Shown here in pieces: positions 1 to 7,964 of a stretch of 64,000 bases of DNA (within the stretch, counting starts at the first letter, position 1; the number at the start of each line of letters is the position of its first letter). The stretch comes from Paenibacillus phyllosphaerae (lineage in GTDB: Bacteria; Bacillota; Bacilli; Paenibacillales; Paenibacillaceae). The DNA lies in the NCBI RefSeq assembly GCF_014192105.1, contig NZ_JACHXK010000003.1, forward strand, positions 491,422 to 555,421, given 5' to 3'. The notes under the pieces are model-generated. The model was not told where the DNA came from, did no database searches, and was given only the letters and a program-made list of their open reading frames with translations. A program made the position numbers and the translations under genes.

Positions 1-492
1 ACGATTGAAGCTGCAAGAGCAGGCGCTGCCGGCAAAGGATTCATGGTCGTCGCGGATGAAATTCGCAAGCTGGCCGACCAATCCAAGCATTCGATCGACG
101 TCGTCGGCCAAATTACAGTGACGATTCAGCATGAAGTCGAAGAAACCGTACGCGTTCTGACAGAGGCGTATCCGATGTTCCAGGAACAGATTGTATCGGT
201 TAAGGACGCCAATGAGATCTTCCTTTCGGTGCAAACTCAGATGAGTCAGTTCGTCGATAAGTTGGAATCGGTAACCGCATCGGTAGGCACGCTCGAACAA
301 TCGCAGAAGGTATTGGCCGAAGCGATGGGGAATGTCAGCGCGGTAGCTGAAGAATCTTCGGCTACTTCGGAGGAAGTTGCTTCTCTGAGCCATGAGCAGA
401 CAAGAATTGCCGAAGGTCTCGTACGGTTGTCAGACAAGCTGGAGACGGTATCCAATGGGTTATCGGAGGCTCTGCAACGATTCCGTACGTAA
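1..492 (+). CDS. methyl-accepting chemotaxis protein, C-terminal part (5' end outside window)
   Basis: The reading frame is open from base 1 and ends at the TAA at 490-492, giving 163 residues. It opens inside the highly conserved hairpin tip of the MCP cytoplasmic signalling domain (EAARAGAAGKGF, then VVADEIRKLADQS), the region that contacts CheA and CheW. The rest is the long descending helix of the coiled coil, rich in Glu, Ser and Thr (for example EESSATSEEVASLS, a typical methylation-site context). The sensor and membrane parts lie upstream of the window, so the ligand cannot be inferred. A perfect hairpin follows 17 bases after the stop. Family assignment is very safe; the number of residues missing is unknown. 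Confidence 0.95.
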   Translation, partial: TIEAARAGAAGKGFMVVADEIRKLADQSKHSIDVVGQITVTIQHEVEETVRVLTEAYPMFQEQIVSVKDANEIFLSVQTQMSQFVDKLESVTASVGTLEQSQKVLAEAMGNVSAVAEESSATSEEVASLSHEQTRIAEGLVRLSDKLETVSNGLSEALQRFRT

Positions 493-508
493 TAGAACTA
501 GAGGCATA

Positions 509-550
509 AACAACAAAGGAGACCGGCATAAGCCGGTCTCCTTTGTTGTT
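509..550. terminator. bidirectional intrinsic terminator
   Basis: A perfect 19-bp inverted repeat (509-527 with 532-550, 4-base loop) with an A-run on the left arm and a T-run on the right arm. It lies between the convergent chemoreceptor and protease genes and should stop transcription from both sides. Confidence 0.9.
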
Positions 551-557
551 TATCGGA

Positions 558-1238
558 TCAATCGTCACTGCTTCTGAAAATCATAATATATTTAATCAGC
601 TCAAGTAGTGAAATCAACGCAGCTGCAACGTACGTTAGTGCCGCCGCATTCAATACTTTGGCTACTCCTCGTTCCTCTTGGTTCGTTATGAATCCTTCTG
701 CGACCATAAGATCTCTTGCTCTGGAACTTGCGTTAAATTCGACAGGCAGCGTAACGAGCTGGAAAGCAACCGCCGCGGAGAAGAAGATAATGCCAAGTCC
801 GATCAGGCCGGTAAAGTGGAACAGAAAACCGGCTAGCAAGAGGAATGGGGCTGCTCCCGATGCGATATTAACGAGCGGGAACATTTTGTGCCTGAGCGTC
901 AGCATAGGGTAACTGACTTTGTGCTGAATCGCGTGGCCAACTTCATGACACGCAACGGAAATGGCCGAGATGGAGCTTTCATAATATACAGGCTCCGATA
1001 ATCGTACAACTCTATGGATCGGATCGTAGTGGTCCGAAAGTGTCCCTGGCACGGGCTCAACCGGCACATCGTGCAAGCCGTTGCTGTCAAGCATGCGGCG
1101 TGCGGCCTGATAGCCTGTTAGGCCGCTCATCGCTCTGACCTCCGACCATTTCTTAAATGTCCCGCGAACGCGGAATTGCGCCCAGATCGAGACGGCAAAG
1201 GCGATGAGAATGAGAAAGTCCATCGGGTGAAAAAACAT
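558..1238 (-). CDS. YugP-family neutral zinc metallopeptidase (membrane)
   Basis: A 226-residue membrane protein with an HEVGH zinc-protease motif at about residues 98-102, the signature of the YugP/Zn_protease_2 family. There is one hydrophobic segment at the N terminus (residues 7-20), two to three more at about 115-165, and a last one near 200-220. The motif lies just before the central membrane segments, as in the family. The ATG start has a GGAGGAACGC ribosome site. The gene is followed downstream (leftwards) by a shared terminator. A MerR-type regulator gene lies just upstream in the same direction and may be co-transcribed with it. The physiological substrate of this family is not established, so only a membrane-associated zinc protease role is claimed. 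Confidence 0.88.
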   Translation of the reverse strand: MFFHPMDFLILIAFAVSIWAQFRVRGTFKKWSEVRAMSGLTGYQAARRMLDSNGLHDVPVEPVPGTLSDHYDPIHRVVRLSEPVYYESSISAISVACHEVGHAIQHKVSYPMLTLRHKMFPLVNIASGAAPFLLLAGFLFHFTGLIGLGIIFFSAAVAFQLVTLPVEFNASSRARDLMVAEGFITNQEERGVAKVLNAAALTYVAAALISLLELIKYIMIFRSSDD

Positions 1239-1280
1239 ATGCGTTCCTCCTTCATTCTAATGAAGGTCTTCGGCAGCAGC

Positions 1281-1721
1281 TTACATAAACCCGCTTTTGT
1301 TCATCAGTAGCATTAGCGCTTCGACACAGGCTGCAGTGGATGGCACCAATCGTTTGATGACTTTCTGCGCCTGACTTGGCTTCAGTTGACTCAATACAGG
1401 CTCAAGCTCTTTGACTTCGCGCTGAAGCTGCTCTAGATGAAGTTGAAGGTCTGTCAGCTTACCGGAAACCTGCTCTTCAGATGAAATTTTTTGCCAGCCG
1501 TTCAGGTTGGCTTTAATCTCATCTAATGAATACTTGTCTTTTTTCATTTGTTCAATACGTTTGAGCCGGTGCAACGTTTCATCACTGTAGAGCCGATAAT
1601 TTTTGGCTGATCTGGCTTCTGGCTCGATAAGTCCTGAGGAAGTATAAAAATCAATCGTTCGGGGACTGACACCTGCAAGTTTGGAGAGCTCGCCAATACG
1701 GTACAATGGTTTCTCTTCCAT
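1281..1721 (-). CDS. MerR-family transcriptional regulator
   Basis: A 146-residue protein. Residues 5-75 form a MerR winged helix-turn-helix (YRIGELSKLAGVSPRTIDFY, then EARSAKNYRLYSDETLHRLK), followed by a long helix with heptad character (about 75-125) that should form the antiparallel dimer coil. No C-terminal metal-binding cysteines or ligand domain are visible, so it resembles the short single-coil MerR regulators (GlnR/TnrA-like in size, but not that family by sequence). An in-frame GTG eight codons upstream exists, but the ATG at 1721 has the better ribosome site (AAGGTGAG). Only 42 bases separate its stop from the protease start, suggesting an operon. A sigma-A-type promoter is visible upstream. 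The inducer is unknown. Confidence 0.85.
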   Translation of the reverse strand: MEEKPLYRIGELSKLAGVSPRTIDFYTSSGLIEPEARSAKNYRLYSDETLHRLKRIEQMKKDKYSLDEIKANLNGWQKISSEEQVSGKLTDLQLHLEQLQREVKELEPVLSQLKPSQAQKVIKRLVPSTAACVEALMLLMNKSGFM

Positions 1722-1760
1722 AGTCTCACCTTCTTTCAAACACAAGATTACTTATTATCT

Positions 1761-1790
1761 ATGATACCGAAAAATGAACCATACAGTCAA
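1761..1790 (-). promoter_or_regulatory. sigma-A-type promoter of the MerR gene
   Basis: On the minus strand, TTGACT (1785-1790) and TATCAT (1761-1766) are separated by 18 bases, about 40 bases upstream of the MerR start. Sequence match only. Confidence 0.5.
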
Positions 1791-1938
1791 ACGTGATGCT
1801 TTCGGCCAATGATTTTTATTAAACCTGACATAGGAATTCGTAACAGGCGAGCCTCTTGCACTTCCAGAGTGGACAGCTGTGCATTAGACAAGCCGAAATG
1901 CGAAGGATAAACGCGGATTTTTGCAGAAAATTCATTCA

Positions 1939-2001
1939 AACTGTGAAAAAACTTAACATTCGTCTTGTTTGAACAAGCGAATGTTAGAATTTTTTTCAGT
2001 T
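1939..2001. promoter_or_regulatory. large inverted repeat with two opposed GlnR/TnrA-like boxes upstream of amtB
   Basis: The roughly 345-base gap between the MerR gene and amtB holds an imperfect inverted repeat with arms of about 30 bases (1939-1969 and 1972-2001). Each outer part contains a match to the TGTNA-N7-TNACA box bound by GlnR and TnrA: TGTGAAAAAACTTAACA at 1942-1958 matches all conserved ends, and the mirrored copy at 1982-1998 has one deviation (TTTCA). The inner parts pair as AACATTCG-CTTGTT against AACAAGCGAATGTT. The centre lies about 80 bases upstream of the predicted transcription start of the ammonium transporter gene. The rest of the gap contains only the two promoters described here. 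Confidence 0.6.
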
Positions 2002-2016
2002 CAACTAAAAACTGTA

Positions 2017-2045
2017 TTGTCAAATCAGGTTCTTCTGACTATAAT
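2017..2045 (+). promoter_or_regulatory. sigma-A promoter of amtB
   Basis: TTGTCA (2017-2022), a 17-base spacer and a perfect TATAAT (2040-2045). The predicted start of transcription is near 2052, leaving a leader of about 50 bases before the GTG start. Confidence 0.75.
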
Positions 2046-2100
2046 GACATTAAGTCTTTCCTAGAGTGTAAGGAATCATCACATTGAGGGAGTGGTCGTT

Positions 2101-3465
2101 GTGGTCAAGAAACTTTTGCTTTCATTAGGTGCATTATCCTTGTTGTTCCCGGCATTATCGTACGCGGATGATCCTTCAGCAGCACAATTGAACATGGGTC
2201 TTAATGCCCTGTGGGTTATGGTTGCTGCTATTCTAGTCCTATTGATGCAAGGCGGATTTATCCTGCTGGAGTCCGGTTCGACGAGAATGAAGAACGCCGG
2301 ACACGTTGCAGGTAAAACAATCTTCACGCTTGGTCTTTGTTCGTTGATTTATTGGGCAGTGGGTTATGGATTCACTTTCGGCGCTGACAGCTCGGAAGCC
2401 TTGAATAAGTTTATCGGTACCGGCAGCTTCTTCTTCGATCCTTCGATCTCTGCTGGCGAAGGCGACAATTATCCTTCGACGATCTTCTTCATATTCCAAC
2501 TTGCTTTCGCATCGATTTCCTTGAGCATCGCATGGGGCGGTTTCGCGGAACGCGCTAAACTTTCTTCCTATCTTATCTTTACGATTCTATTCACGGCCGT
2601 TATCTATCCCGTTGTAGCTCACTGGATCTGGGGCGGCGGCTGGCTTGCACAAGACGGCGCGCAAGACTATGCCGGTTCCACCGTCGTTCACTTGACAGGC
2701 GCGCTTGCTGCATTCGCGGCAACCGTTCTACTGAAACCCCGTATCGGCAAATTCAATAAAGACGGCTCGGCGAACGAAATTCTGGGTCACAACCAAGTGT
2801 TCAGCGCATTGTCCGTATTGCTCCTGTGGGTAGGTTGGTTCGGCTTCAACGCTGGTTCTGCACTTAGCGTAGGCGATGGCTTCTTCGGTTACGTTGCCTT
2901 CAACACGCAACTTGGCGCCGCTGGCGGTGCGGTTGCAGCACTCTTGATCTCCTGGCTCGTAGCGGGTAAAGCGGACATTACTTCGATGTTGAACGGTGCG
3001 CTTGCCGGTCTCGTTGCCATTACAGCTTCTTGTGCGTTCGTTGCTCCATGGGCAGCGGTAGTTATTGGTCTGGTCGCTGGCGTACTCGTATTCTTCAGCG
3101 TCAAGTTCTTCGAAAAGATGAAAGTCGACGATCCGATCTACGCGCTGTCCGTACACGGTGCAGCTGGTATCTGGGGTACACTTGCAAATGGTATCTTCGC
3201 TACGCAAGAACTTGCTGAGAAAGTTGGCGTTGGCCAAGGCGGTCTGATCGATACGGGCAGCTGGCACCAACTGTGGGTTCAATTCGAATCCGTTGTTGTC
3301 TGCGGCGCATACGTCCTTGCAGCCTCGTTCCTGATTCTTGGCGTCATGAAGCTGGTTATGGGCTTCCGTGTAACAGAAGAGCAAGAAATCATTGGTCTGG
3401 ACCTTTCCGAGCATGGCACTTACGGCTACCCGGAACAAATGAAAAAAGCCCAACAAAACCTGTAA
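2101..3465 (+). CDS. amtB: ammonium transporter, Amt family
   Basis: A 454-residue polytopic membrane protein that carries ammonium/ammonia into the cell. It has a signal-peptide-like start (KLLLSLGALSLLFPALSYADD), then about 11 hydrophobic segments. Family hallmarks include VAAILVLLMQGGFILLESG near the start, the pore region WIWGGGWL, DYAGSTVVHLTGA, and the conserved twin-histidine contexts (VHLTGA and VHGAAGIWG). The frame is open from a GTG at 2092, but the GTG at 2101 has the better spacing from GAGGGAG (2086-2092). Expression is probably nitrogen-controlled (see the dyad upstream). No PII gene (glnK/nrgB) follows; instead a GlnD-like nucleotidyltransferase gene starts 54 bases downstream on the same strand. 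Confidence 0.96.
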   Translation: MVKKLLLSLGALSLLFPALSYADDPSAAQLNMGLNALWVMVAAILVLLMQGGFILLESGSTRMKNAGHVAGKTIFTLGLCSLIYWAVGYGFTFGADSSEALNKFIGTGSFFFDPSISAGEGDNYPSTIFFIFQLAFASISLSIAWGGFAERAKLSSYLIFTILFTAVIYPVVAHWIWGGGWLAQDGAQDYAGSTVVHLTGALAAFAATVLLKPRIGKFNKDGSANEILGHNQVFSALSVLLLWVGWFGFNAGSALSVGDGFFGYVAFNTQLGAAGGAVAALLISWLVAGKADITSMLNGALAGLVAITASCAFVAPWAAVVIGLVAGVLVFFSVKFFEKMKVDDPIYALSVHGAAGIWGTLANGIFATQELAEKVGVGQGGLIDTGSWHQLWVQFESVVVCGAYVLAASFLILGVMKLVMGFRVTEEQEIIGLDLSEHGTYGYPEQMKKAQQNL

Positions 3466-3519
3466 TTCCATGTTAAAATCGAACTAGATTTTCATGCGAT
3501 AAGAAAGGGAGAGGGCAGC

Positions 3520-4590
3520 ATGAACGATCCGGTCGGTACGCAGCTGCTGACATTGATTCGAACAGCGGACGATATGAAGACGCTGCGTGGATTACGGGAT
3601 CAATTCCATGACCAGATGGGGTCTCTGCTCTCCGAACAACCGGTTGAACAATTTTATAATCATCTGAATGACGTGCATGATGCGCTGATTCAGCGGACTA
3701 TCGCACTTTCAGAAATGCAAATGGCACGGTTGGGGAATGGTTCCCCGCCCGTGCCTTATGCATATATATTGTTCGGCAGCGGTGGCAGAAAAGAGCAGAC
3801 ATTCTCCAGTGACCAAGATAGTGGATTGATCTATCGCGATCCAGAGGACGAATTCGAACGGGACGAAGTCAAACGGTATTTTGAACAATTCGCAGTTACA
3901 ATCGTGCAATCCTTGCAACAATTGGGTTATCCGCCATGCGAAGGCAACGTTATTAGCAACAATCTGGATTGGAACCATTCGCTGACCGAATGGCAGCATA
4001 AGCTTAACGGTTGGTTCGAGGATCCGAATTGGGAGCGGGTTCGTTACCTGCTTATTGTGGCGGATGGCCGCTGCGTATACGGGCAAGAAGAACTGCTCAG
4101 TGCGCTCAAACGTCATTTTTATTCCGACATGTTGAAGAATCCAGTCATTGTCAATCATATGTTGAGCAATACGATGCGGCATAAGGTGCTTATCGGTGTA
4201 TTCGGACAACTTCTGAAAGAGCAGTATGGCGAGGATGCTGGCAGCCTTGATGTGAAATACGGCGCCTATATTCCGATGGTGAATTCCATTCGATTATTAG
4301 CTATCCAGGCCGAGCTGCACGAGACCTCGACATTGGCCCGCATTCAAGAACTGAAAGCTAGGGGCAGATTGACCGATGAGGATGCCCAGGCGTATACGGT
4401 TGCATTCAAGCTGTTCCTTCGGTTGCGTCTAATGACGACCGAGCGCGAGGTGGACGCGATGTATGGGAACAATGGCAAGTTAGCGAGCCGTCGATTAACG
4501 AAGGAGTTGATCGATGAGCTGAAAACCGCCCTGCGCGTAGGGAAGAAACTCCAACGGCAGGTTCATCGCCTAATGGGCGGCAAAATGTGA
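3520..4590 (+). CDS. DUF294-type nucleotidyltransferase-like protein
   Basis: A 356-residue soluble protein. Residues 80-110 carry the nucleotidyltransferase signature FGSGGRKEQTFSSDQDSGLI, with the G-S-x-G-R and D-x-D elements of the DUF294/GlnD-type polymerase-beta fold. The C-terminal half (about 190-350) is helical, matching the DUF294 substrate-binding-like domain. There are no CBS or cNMP domains, which often sit in front of this module. The ribosome site is AAGGGAGAGGG before the ATG. It lies directly behind amtB and 16 bases before an exonuclease gene, so the three may be one transcript. GlnD uses a related domain to uridylylate PII; whether this protein modifies a PII-like partner is inference from context only. 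Confidence 0.8.
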   Translation: MNDPVGTQLLTLIRTADDMKTLRGLRDQFHDQMGSLLSEQPVEQFYNHLNDVHDALIQRTIALSEMQMARLGNGSPPVPYAYILFGSGGRKEQTFSSDQDSGLIYRDPEDEFERDEVKRYFEQFAVTIVQSLQQLGYPPCEGNVISNNLDWNHSLTEWQHKLNGWFEDPNWERVRYLLIVADGRCVYGQEELLSALKRHFYSDMLKNPVIVNHMLSNTMRHKVLIGVFGQLLKEQYGEDAGSLDVKYGAYIPMVNSIRLLAIQAELHETSTLARIQELKARGRLTDEDAQAYTVAFKLFLRLRLMTTEREVDAMYGNNGKLASRRLTKELIDELKTALRVGKKLQRQVHRLMGGKM

Positions 4591-4606
4591 GGTGTATGGG
4601 GAATCC

Positions 4607-5341
4607 ATGAAAGAGCAAAAAGGCGTCGGACGGATGTGGCATTTGTATAAAATGGGTGGCATTACACCGGCGATTGCTTCGATGCTTGGGGCGCAGAATG
4701 CGCAGCAAATGGCATTTATCCGCTCCATGTCCAAAGAGCAGCGCAAGCAGTCCGCCATGGAGCAACCTCTGGATGAGATGGAAGTGATCGTCTTTGATCT
4801 GGAGACGACCGGGTTCTATCCCTATAACGGCGATGAGATCATCTCCGTCGGTGCCGTTAAGCTGACGGGCATGCAGCTGCACGAAGAGCAGATTTTCTAC
4901 AGCCTGGTTAATCCGAAGCGAAGAATTCCGAAGCATATTACCGAGTTAACCGGCATTACGAACGATATGGCCGAGGATGCCCCGGATCTGATGCAGGTGC
5001 TGCATGACTTTATGGAGTTTGTCGGCAAAAGAATGCTCGTCGCACACGCGAGCGGTCATGATAAGCAGTTTCTGAATGCGGCCTTATGGCGTACTTCGAA
5101 AATAAACCTGACCCATCGCGTACTCGATACGATGATGGTGGCCAAGTGGCTGGAACCGAATCGGGAAGGGTACGGCCTGGATGAATTGTTGACGGACGGC
5201 GGCATCGAAATCACGCAGCGGCATCATGCGCTTGAAGACTCCTTGATGACGGCGCGGTTGTGGCAACGTTACTTGAAACGGATTCTGGCGCGCAATATTA
5301 CAACGTTAGGTGACTTATATGCTTATCTGAGTAAACATTGA
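4607..5341 (+). CDS. DnaQ/PolC-epsilon-type 3'-5' exonuclease
   Basis: A 244-residue protein. All DEDDh-family motifs are present: VFDLETTGF (Asp and Glu of Exo I), VAHASGHDKQFLN (Asp of Exo II) and HHALEDSLMTARLW (His and Asp of Exo III). An N-terminal extension of about 55 residues precedes the fold. A GTG at 4592 is also in frame; ATG 4607 is preferred because of GGGGA just upstream, but the choice is uncertain. The gene follows the DUF294 gene closely, a combination that suggests shared regulation but no obvious shared pathway. Its last 27 bases overlap the end of the convergent JAMM protease gene, and no terminator lies between them. Confidence 0.87.
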   Translation: MKEQKGVGRMWHLYKMGGITPAIASMLGAQNAQQMAFIRSMSKEQRKQSAMEQPLDEMEVIVFDLETTGFYPYNGDEIISVGAVKLTGMQLHEEQIFYSLVNPKRRIPKHITELTGITNDMAEDAPDLMQVLHDFMEFVGKRMLVAHASGHDKQFLNAALWRTSKINLTHRVLDTMMVAKWLEPNREGYGLDELLTDGGIEITQRHHALEDSLMTARLWQRYLKRILARNITTLGDLYAYLSKH

Positions 5342-5857
5342 AGGGAGCCATGTTTGTCCTGCCTTCCGATATACCTTCACATGGGCAATATTAGAGGCAT
5401 CGCGATCAGCCAAAGAGATAATCCAATAGGTAGGAATAGAGGACCACTGCATGCCCGCTAGATCGGCTTGTGACGGGATAGGCGGCGTCGTTGGATGAGA
5501 GTGGAAGAAACCGACAAGGGATTGTCGGTTTTTTTGCATGGCATAATAGGCGCTAACCCATTCTTCAGGCGCGAATGAAAAAGTGAAGCTTCTGCTTGTC
5601 GCTCGGTTCGCGATGGGATAGACGGTTTCGATCGACAGACGTGTCGATTCGGTATCGATAAATTGGCCTCCCAGTATTCCGCACGCCTCGTTAGGCAGTG
5701 CGGAGCCGGAGAGAGAGATCATCCGCAAGAGGGCCTGTGAATGGATGAGAATGGTGGAATCCGGGAGGTTCAATGGTTGCTCTTGCACGGTATCAGCCTC
5801 GCTTGCCGTTCGTTTGCCCTTTAGTATACCATACGGCGGTTTAACCGCCAGTGTCAC
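5315..5857 (-). CDS. JAMM/M67-family metallopeptidase
   Basis: A protein of up to 180 residues with the complete JAMM zinc signature HSHPTTPPIPSQAD (H-x-H-x10-D) and an upstream Glu in the NEACGILGG segment, which acts as general acid/base in this fold. In bacteria M67 proteins often remove C-terminal residues from sulfur-carrier or ubiquitin-like proteins; no such partner is present here. The longest frame starts at a GTG at 5857 that overlaps the upstream MFS gene by 17 bases and has no clear ribosome site. A second GTG about 23 codons later is also possible, so the N terminus is unsure. The 3' end overlaps the convergent exonuclease gene by 27 bases. Confidence 0.82.
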   Translation of the reverse strand: MTLAVKPPYGILKGKRTASEADTVQEQPLNLPDSTILIHSQALLRMISLSGSALPNEACGILGGQFIDTESTRLSIETVYPIANRATSRSFTFSFAPEEWVSAYYAMQKNRQSLVGFFHSHPTTPPIPSQADLAGMQWSSIPTYWIISLADRDASNIAHVKVYRKAGQTWLPSMFTQISI

Positions 5858-7145
5858 CGGCTTGCTTAGGCGGATGGACGAATGCGGCTACAAGACCGAG
5901 TCCAGCAAGGCTTAGGCCAGCTATGACGCTGTAGAGCAGAATATCGGACTTGCTGGCAAGCCATCCGAATAATGGAGGGCCGAATGCGACACCCAAGAAT
6001 CGAAGGCTGTTATATAGGGAAGTAATCATCCCCCGATGCTGACGGTCGACGGCGCCCGTAATTAAGGTGTTGAGACAAGGCAATAGAAGCCCTGTACCCA
6101 CGCTGCTTAAGCTTGCGAGTCCGATAACGACCCAGACGTTCTTATAGAAGAAGGCCGCAGCAGCCAAAGAAACGGCCATTAGCGCAAGTCCGATCACCAT
6201 AAGGCGCCGCATCAGCGTGCCATTGTTCTTGATATGGTGGCCTGTCATGTAGGAGGTAATGACCAGTCCTAGCAGAGGGATCGCCAGAATGCCGCCTTTG
6301 GCCACACCTTCAATCGAGTAAGGCGGTTTCTCGAGAATATCGGACAGGCGGAACAGAACGCCGAACAGGATGAAGAGGCCAAGTGAGCCAGAGACGAAGG
6401 CAGAGATGAGCCAACGCCCTTTCTGCTTGAACAGTTTCACGATATTGCCGAGATATTCCTTAATCGATGGCGGTTCCTGTTTTGATTCAGGTTCTTTGAT
6501 GAAGAACATCATGGCTGCGAACGAAGCGGCACAGAACAACGGAAAGGCGAATAAAGGCGCATACCAAACAATCATCGCTAATAGAGAACCGATGATGGGG
6601 CTAAGTACTTTACCGAATCCGTTCGAGGCTTCGATTAATCCGAGTGCTTCGCTTTCCTCCCCGTCCTTATACATATCGCCCACTAAAGCCATTGCGATAG
6701 GCGATGTGCCTGCAGCGCCGATCCCTTGAAAAGCTCGAGCGGTAATAAGGAGTGCGTAAGAGTGCCATAAAGCACCTAGCCCGGCGACGATCCCAGCTAC
6801 GCCATAGAGCGCTAAGGAGCCGAGGATTATTTTTTTGCGGGCAAAACGATCGGACAAATAACCCATGAGGGGTATGATTAGCCCTGCTGCAACGGAGAAC
6901 GTGGAAATGACTAAGCTGGACTGAAAGTCGCTCACGTTCAATTTGGCTTGCATATCGGGTAAAATAGGTACGAGCATGGAATTGCCTAGTACGAGGACGA
7001 GCGGAACAGTGGCAAGTGCGAAGTATTGAACCCATTTCTTTCCTGAGGCGGACTTGTTGCCGTTACTGCCGTCTTTCGTCGTCTGCTTCTCCACGGTTCG
7101 CATTTTGCCGGGAGAGGTTCCCCCGTGTGTTTTCGTGCCGCTCAT
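5841..7145 (-). CDS. MFS transporter (DHA1-like drug/metabolite exporter)
   Basis: A 434-residue protein with about 12 hydrophobic segments. It has the MFS motif A (GYLSDRFARKKIILG) in the loop after segment 2, typical of the 12-TM DHA1 drug:H+ antiporter group. The first 45 residues are hydrophilic and basic. The frame continues upstream, but the ATG at 7145 with GGAGAGTGG just before it is the likely start. It is followed without a gap by the JAMM protease gene and is divergent from the thioredoxin-like gene. The substrate cannot be deduced. Confidence 0.87.
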   Translation of the reverse strand: MSGTKTHGGTSPGKMRTVEKQTTKDGSNGNKSASGKKWVQYFALATVPLVLVLGNSMLVPILPDMQAKLNVSDFQSSLVISTFSVAAGLIIPLMGYLSDRFARKKIILGSLALYGVAGIVAGLGALWHSYALLITARAFQGIGAAGTSPIAMALVGDMYKDGEESEALGLIEASNGFGKVLSPIIGSLLAMIVWYAPLFAFPLFCAASFAAMMFFIKEPESKQEPPSIKEYLGNIVKLFKQKGRWLISAFVSGSLGLFILFGVLFRLSDILEKPPYSIEGVAKGGILAIPLLGLVITSYMTGHHIKNNGTLMRRLMVIGLALMAVSLAAAAFFYKNVWVVIGLASLSSVGTGLLLPCLNTLITGAVDRQHRGMITSLYNSLRFLGVAFGPPLFGWLASKSDILLYSVIAGLSLAGLGLVAAFVHPPKQAGDTGG

Positions 7146-7287
7146 AATCGAACCACTCTCCATGAATTGTTGTTTTTCCCTTTCGTAATGTGCCCATAAA
7201 CTTGAGGTTAATTCTGCTGCATGGTAACATGGCAATTAAGTGGCTAACGACAACGTTAGACATATATGGAAAGAAAGAAGGCTTACA

Positions 7288-7881
7288 ATGAAGCGATCAC
7301 TTATTCTGTTGGCTGTCGTAGTTGTAATGATTGGTGTGGCTGTATACCAGAATATTGAGAAGTCCAAGCCGCTCGCATCAGCTACTACGGCGCTAGAGGA
7401 AAGTAGTTCAGCCAATGCGGCTTCAGTTGAGGTTAAACCTAAGCCGGGCTATACGGCACCTGTCCTTACGCTTCCGGATCTGGCGGATCAGAATATGGTT
7501 GTAGGCGGACAGAACGATAAATTGGTGCTGGTCAATTTCTGGGCTTCGTGGTGTGGACCTTGCGAGCTGGAGGCGCCGGATCTGCAAGCCTTGTCCGAGG
7601 AATATAAGGATGGGATGGTCCTGTTAGGCGTTAACGCCACGAGCTATGATAAAGAACGTCAAGCGCGTGAGTTCGTCGATCAACAGAAATTTACGTTCCC
7701 GATTCTTATGGACCGGGAGGGGGCTGCAACGGAGCAGTATAAGATTACGTCATTCCCGACCAGCCTAATCATTGACCAGAACGGGATTGTTCGTGAGCGG
7801 GTAACGGGTGTCATTACCAAAGCCGCCTGGAAAGAGAAAATTGACAAATGGCTTCCAACATCAAACGGTTCAAGCTCTTAA
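7288..7881 (+). CDS. TlpA/ResA-like membrane-anchored thioredoxin
   Basis: A 197-residue protein with an N-terminal signal anchor (residues 4-20), an Ala/Ser-rich linker and a thioredoxin fold of the TlpA/ResA/AhpC-TSA type. The redox motif is CGPC at residues 89-92 within NFWASWCGPCELEAP, and the cis-Pro loop is ITSFPTSLIID. These proteins work on the outer face of the membrane, usually reducing cysteines of apocytochrome c or other exported proteins. The ATG at 7288 has an AAGAAGG site at good spacing. A strong terminator follows. No cytochrome maturation genes are adjacent, so the partner is unknown. Confidence 0.88.
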   Translation: MKRSLILLAVVVVMIGVAVYQNIEKSKPLASATTALEESSSANAASVEVKPKPGYTAPVLTLPDLADQNMVVGGQNDKLVLVNFWASWCGPCELEAPDLQALSEEYKDGMVLLGVNATSYDKERQAREFVDQQKFTFPILMDREGAATEQYKITSFPTSLIIDQNGIVRERVTGVITKAAWKEKIDKWLPTSNGSSS

Positions 7882-7903
7882 GGGAACTTAGCTGCATGAC
7901 CAA

Positions 7904-7951
7904 AAAAACGCCAAGCGCTAAAGGGGAAGGCCTTTAGATCTTGGCGTTTTT
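7904..7951. terminator. bidirectional terminator
   Basis: A 12-bp outer stem (7904-7915 with 7940-7951) with an inner 7-bp stem (7918-7924 with 7931-7937), an A-run on one side and a T-run on the other. It separates the convergent thioredoxin and cimA genes. Confidence 0.85.
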
Positions 7952-7964
7952 GACTTTTCATTAT

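Noticed and set aside
2728..3471. Long open frame antisense to amtB (and similar ones antisense to the RsmF, RsuA and MCP genes)
   Set aside because: They mirror codon bias of strong sense genes, have no ribosome sites and give low-complexity or Arg/Cys-rich products without family features.
7244..7259. Inverted repeat CTAACG-ACAA-CGTTAG between the MFS and thioredoxin genes as an operator
   Set aside because: Only 6-bp arms, no matching promoter position could be fixed, and chance occurrence is likely.
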